Assembly (NCBI GenBank): GCA_021807065.1
Contig: JAKAPO010000168.1
Span: forward strand, 1-5,825
Reading direction: 5' to 3'
DNA: 5,825 bases
From: a bacterium
GTDB taxonomy: Bacteria; Vulcanimicrobiota; Vulcanimicrobiia; Vulcanimicrobiales; Vulcanimicrobiaceae
Of this stretch, positions 5,304-5,825 are shown piece by piece. Made by a program: the position numbers and the translations under genes. Every line of letters starts with the position of its first letter. The stretch's first letter is position 1. The notes under the pieces were generated by a model that was given only the letters and a program-made list of their open reading frames with translations, did no database searches and was not told the origin of the DNA.

Positions 5304-5825
5304 GTGAACGTCGAAAAGATGACGGAGCGCGTTGCCGATGGGCTCAACGCAGCCTATTCGCGCGCGCTCGCCGAGCACAACACCCAGACCACGCCGGAGC
5401 ACCTGCTCGCGGCGCTTCTCGCGCAGGAGCGAGGGATCGCCCCGGACGTCATCGCTGCTGCGGGTGCCGATCCGGCGGTCATCGGCCGTGAAGCCGACGA
5501 AGCGATCGGCAAGCTTCCGCGTCTCTCCGGCGCCGGCGCCGAGAACGCACAGGTGACGCTCGCGCCAGAGCTGGCGCGCATCGTCACATCGGCCGAACGC
5601 GAAGCGCAATCGCTCGGCGACGACTACGTCTCCGTGGAACACGTTTTGCTGGCGATGGCGCAGTCGAGCGGTGCCGCCGGCAAGATCTTCCGCGAGAGCG
5701 GTCTGACGCGTGACAAGCTCTTGCAAGCGTTGCGGCAGGTACGCGGCAACCAGCGCGTGACGACGCGCGACCCCGAGGGGACTTACAAGGCGCTCGAGCG
5801 CTACGGGCGAGACCTCACGCTGGAA
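5304..5825 (+). CDS. clpB: ATP-dependent disaggregase ClpB, N-terminal part (3' partial)
   Basis: The first 174 residues are visible before the window ends. ClpB is a hexameric AAA+ disaggregase that works with DnaK to pull proteins out of aggregates. The Clp N-domain is present as two repeats. The first is about residues 5-75 (ERVADGLNAAYSRALAEHN, TPEHLLAALLAQ, GAD and KLPRLSG). The second is about 84-150 (LAPELARIVTSAEREAQSLG, YVSVEHVLLAMAQ). RVTTRDPEGTYKALERYGRD, near residues 151-170, is the lead-in to the first nucleotide-binding domain, whose Walker motifs lie beyond the edge. GTG 5304 is preferred because it gives VNVEKMTERV, matching the conserved MN-x-EK-x-T start. The in-frame ATG at 5319 would remove that. 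GAGGG at 5297-5301 is only 2 nt before the GTG, so ribosome binding looks unusual. ClpC or ClpA are less likely given the N-terminus and the KLPRLSG segment. Confidence 0.92.
   Translation, partial: MNVEKMTERVADGLNAAYSRALAEHNTQTTPEHLLAALLAQERGIAPDVIAAAGADPAVIGREADEAIGKLPRLSGAGAENAQVTLAPELARIVTSAEREAQSLGDDYVSVEHVLLAMAQSSGAAGKIFRESGLTRDKLLQALRQVRGNQRVTTRDPEGTYKALERYGRDLTLE

Noticed and set aside
1..5825. CRISPR arrays, tRNA or rRNA genes, transposase genes
   Set aside because: No regularly spaced repeats, no tRNA-like cloverleaf arms and no transposase motifs were seen on either strand.

Overview
This is a GC-rich bacterial chromosomal segment with dense coding on the plus strand. It holds three housekeeping anchors: the end of gyrA, a complete thioredoxin gene, and the start of clpB. 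Between them lie accessory genes and dispersed repeats. Extracytoplasmic-looking NHL and YVTN beta-propellers, together with short repeated elements placed right after stop codons, suggest an uncultured soil-type lineage such as Candidatus Eremiobacterota (WPS-2). That assignment is an impression from protein style and was not tested by any search.

Layout. Positions 1-435 are the C-terminal propeller end of GyrA. A small minus-strand gene for a coiled-coil, single-membrane-helix protein converges on it with 3 bp between the stop codons. This gene diverges from trxA (837-1163). After trxA comes a 162-bp imperfect palindrome with terminal inverted repeats (1171-1332). An amidohydrolase of the adenosine/adenine deaminase family follows (1410-2456), with residues that favour adenine as substrate. 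Two beta-propeller genes come next, both with strong Shine-Dalgarno sequences: an NHL-like lipoprotein (2506-3552) and a YVTN-type propeller with no export signal (3639-4559). Hairpins follow each of the two.

Positions 4639-5233 hold a decayed VapBC-type toxin-antitoxin pair. The antitoxin is short and seems to lack the middle of its ribbon-helix-helix domain. The PIN toxin carries an in-frame TAG at codon 23 and a one-base frameshift near 4946. A partial second copy of the repeat arm sits directly against the toxin stop codon (5234-5262), and clpB begins at 5304 and runs off the window.

How they fit together. The genes do not form one pathway. They are independent housekeeping and accessory transcription units, separated by hairpins and repeat elements. 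The strongest observations are the toxin-antitoxin fossil and the repeat family that abuts stop codons. I see no convincing new multi-gene system here.
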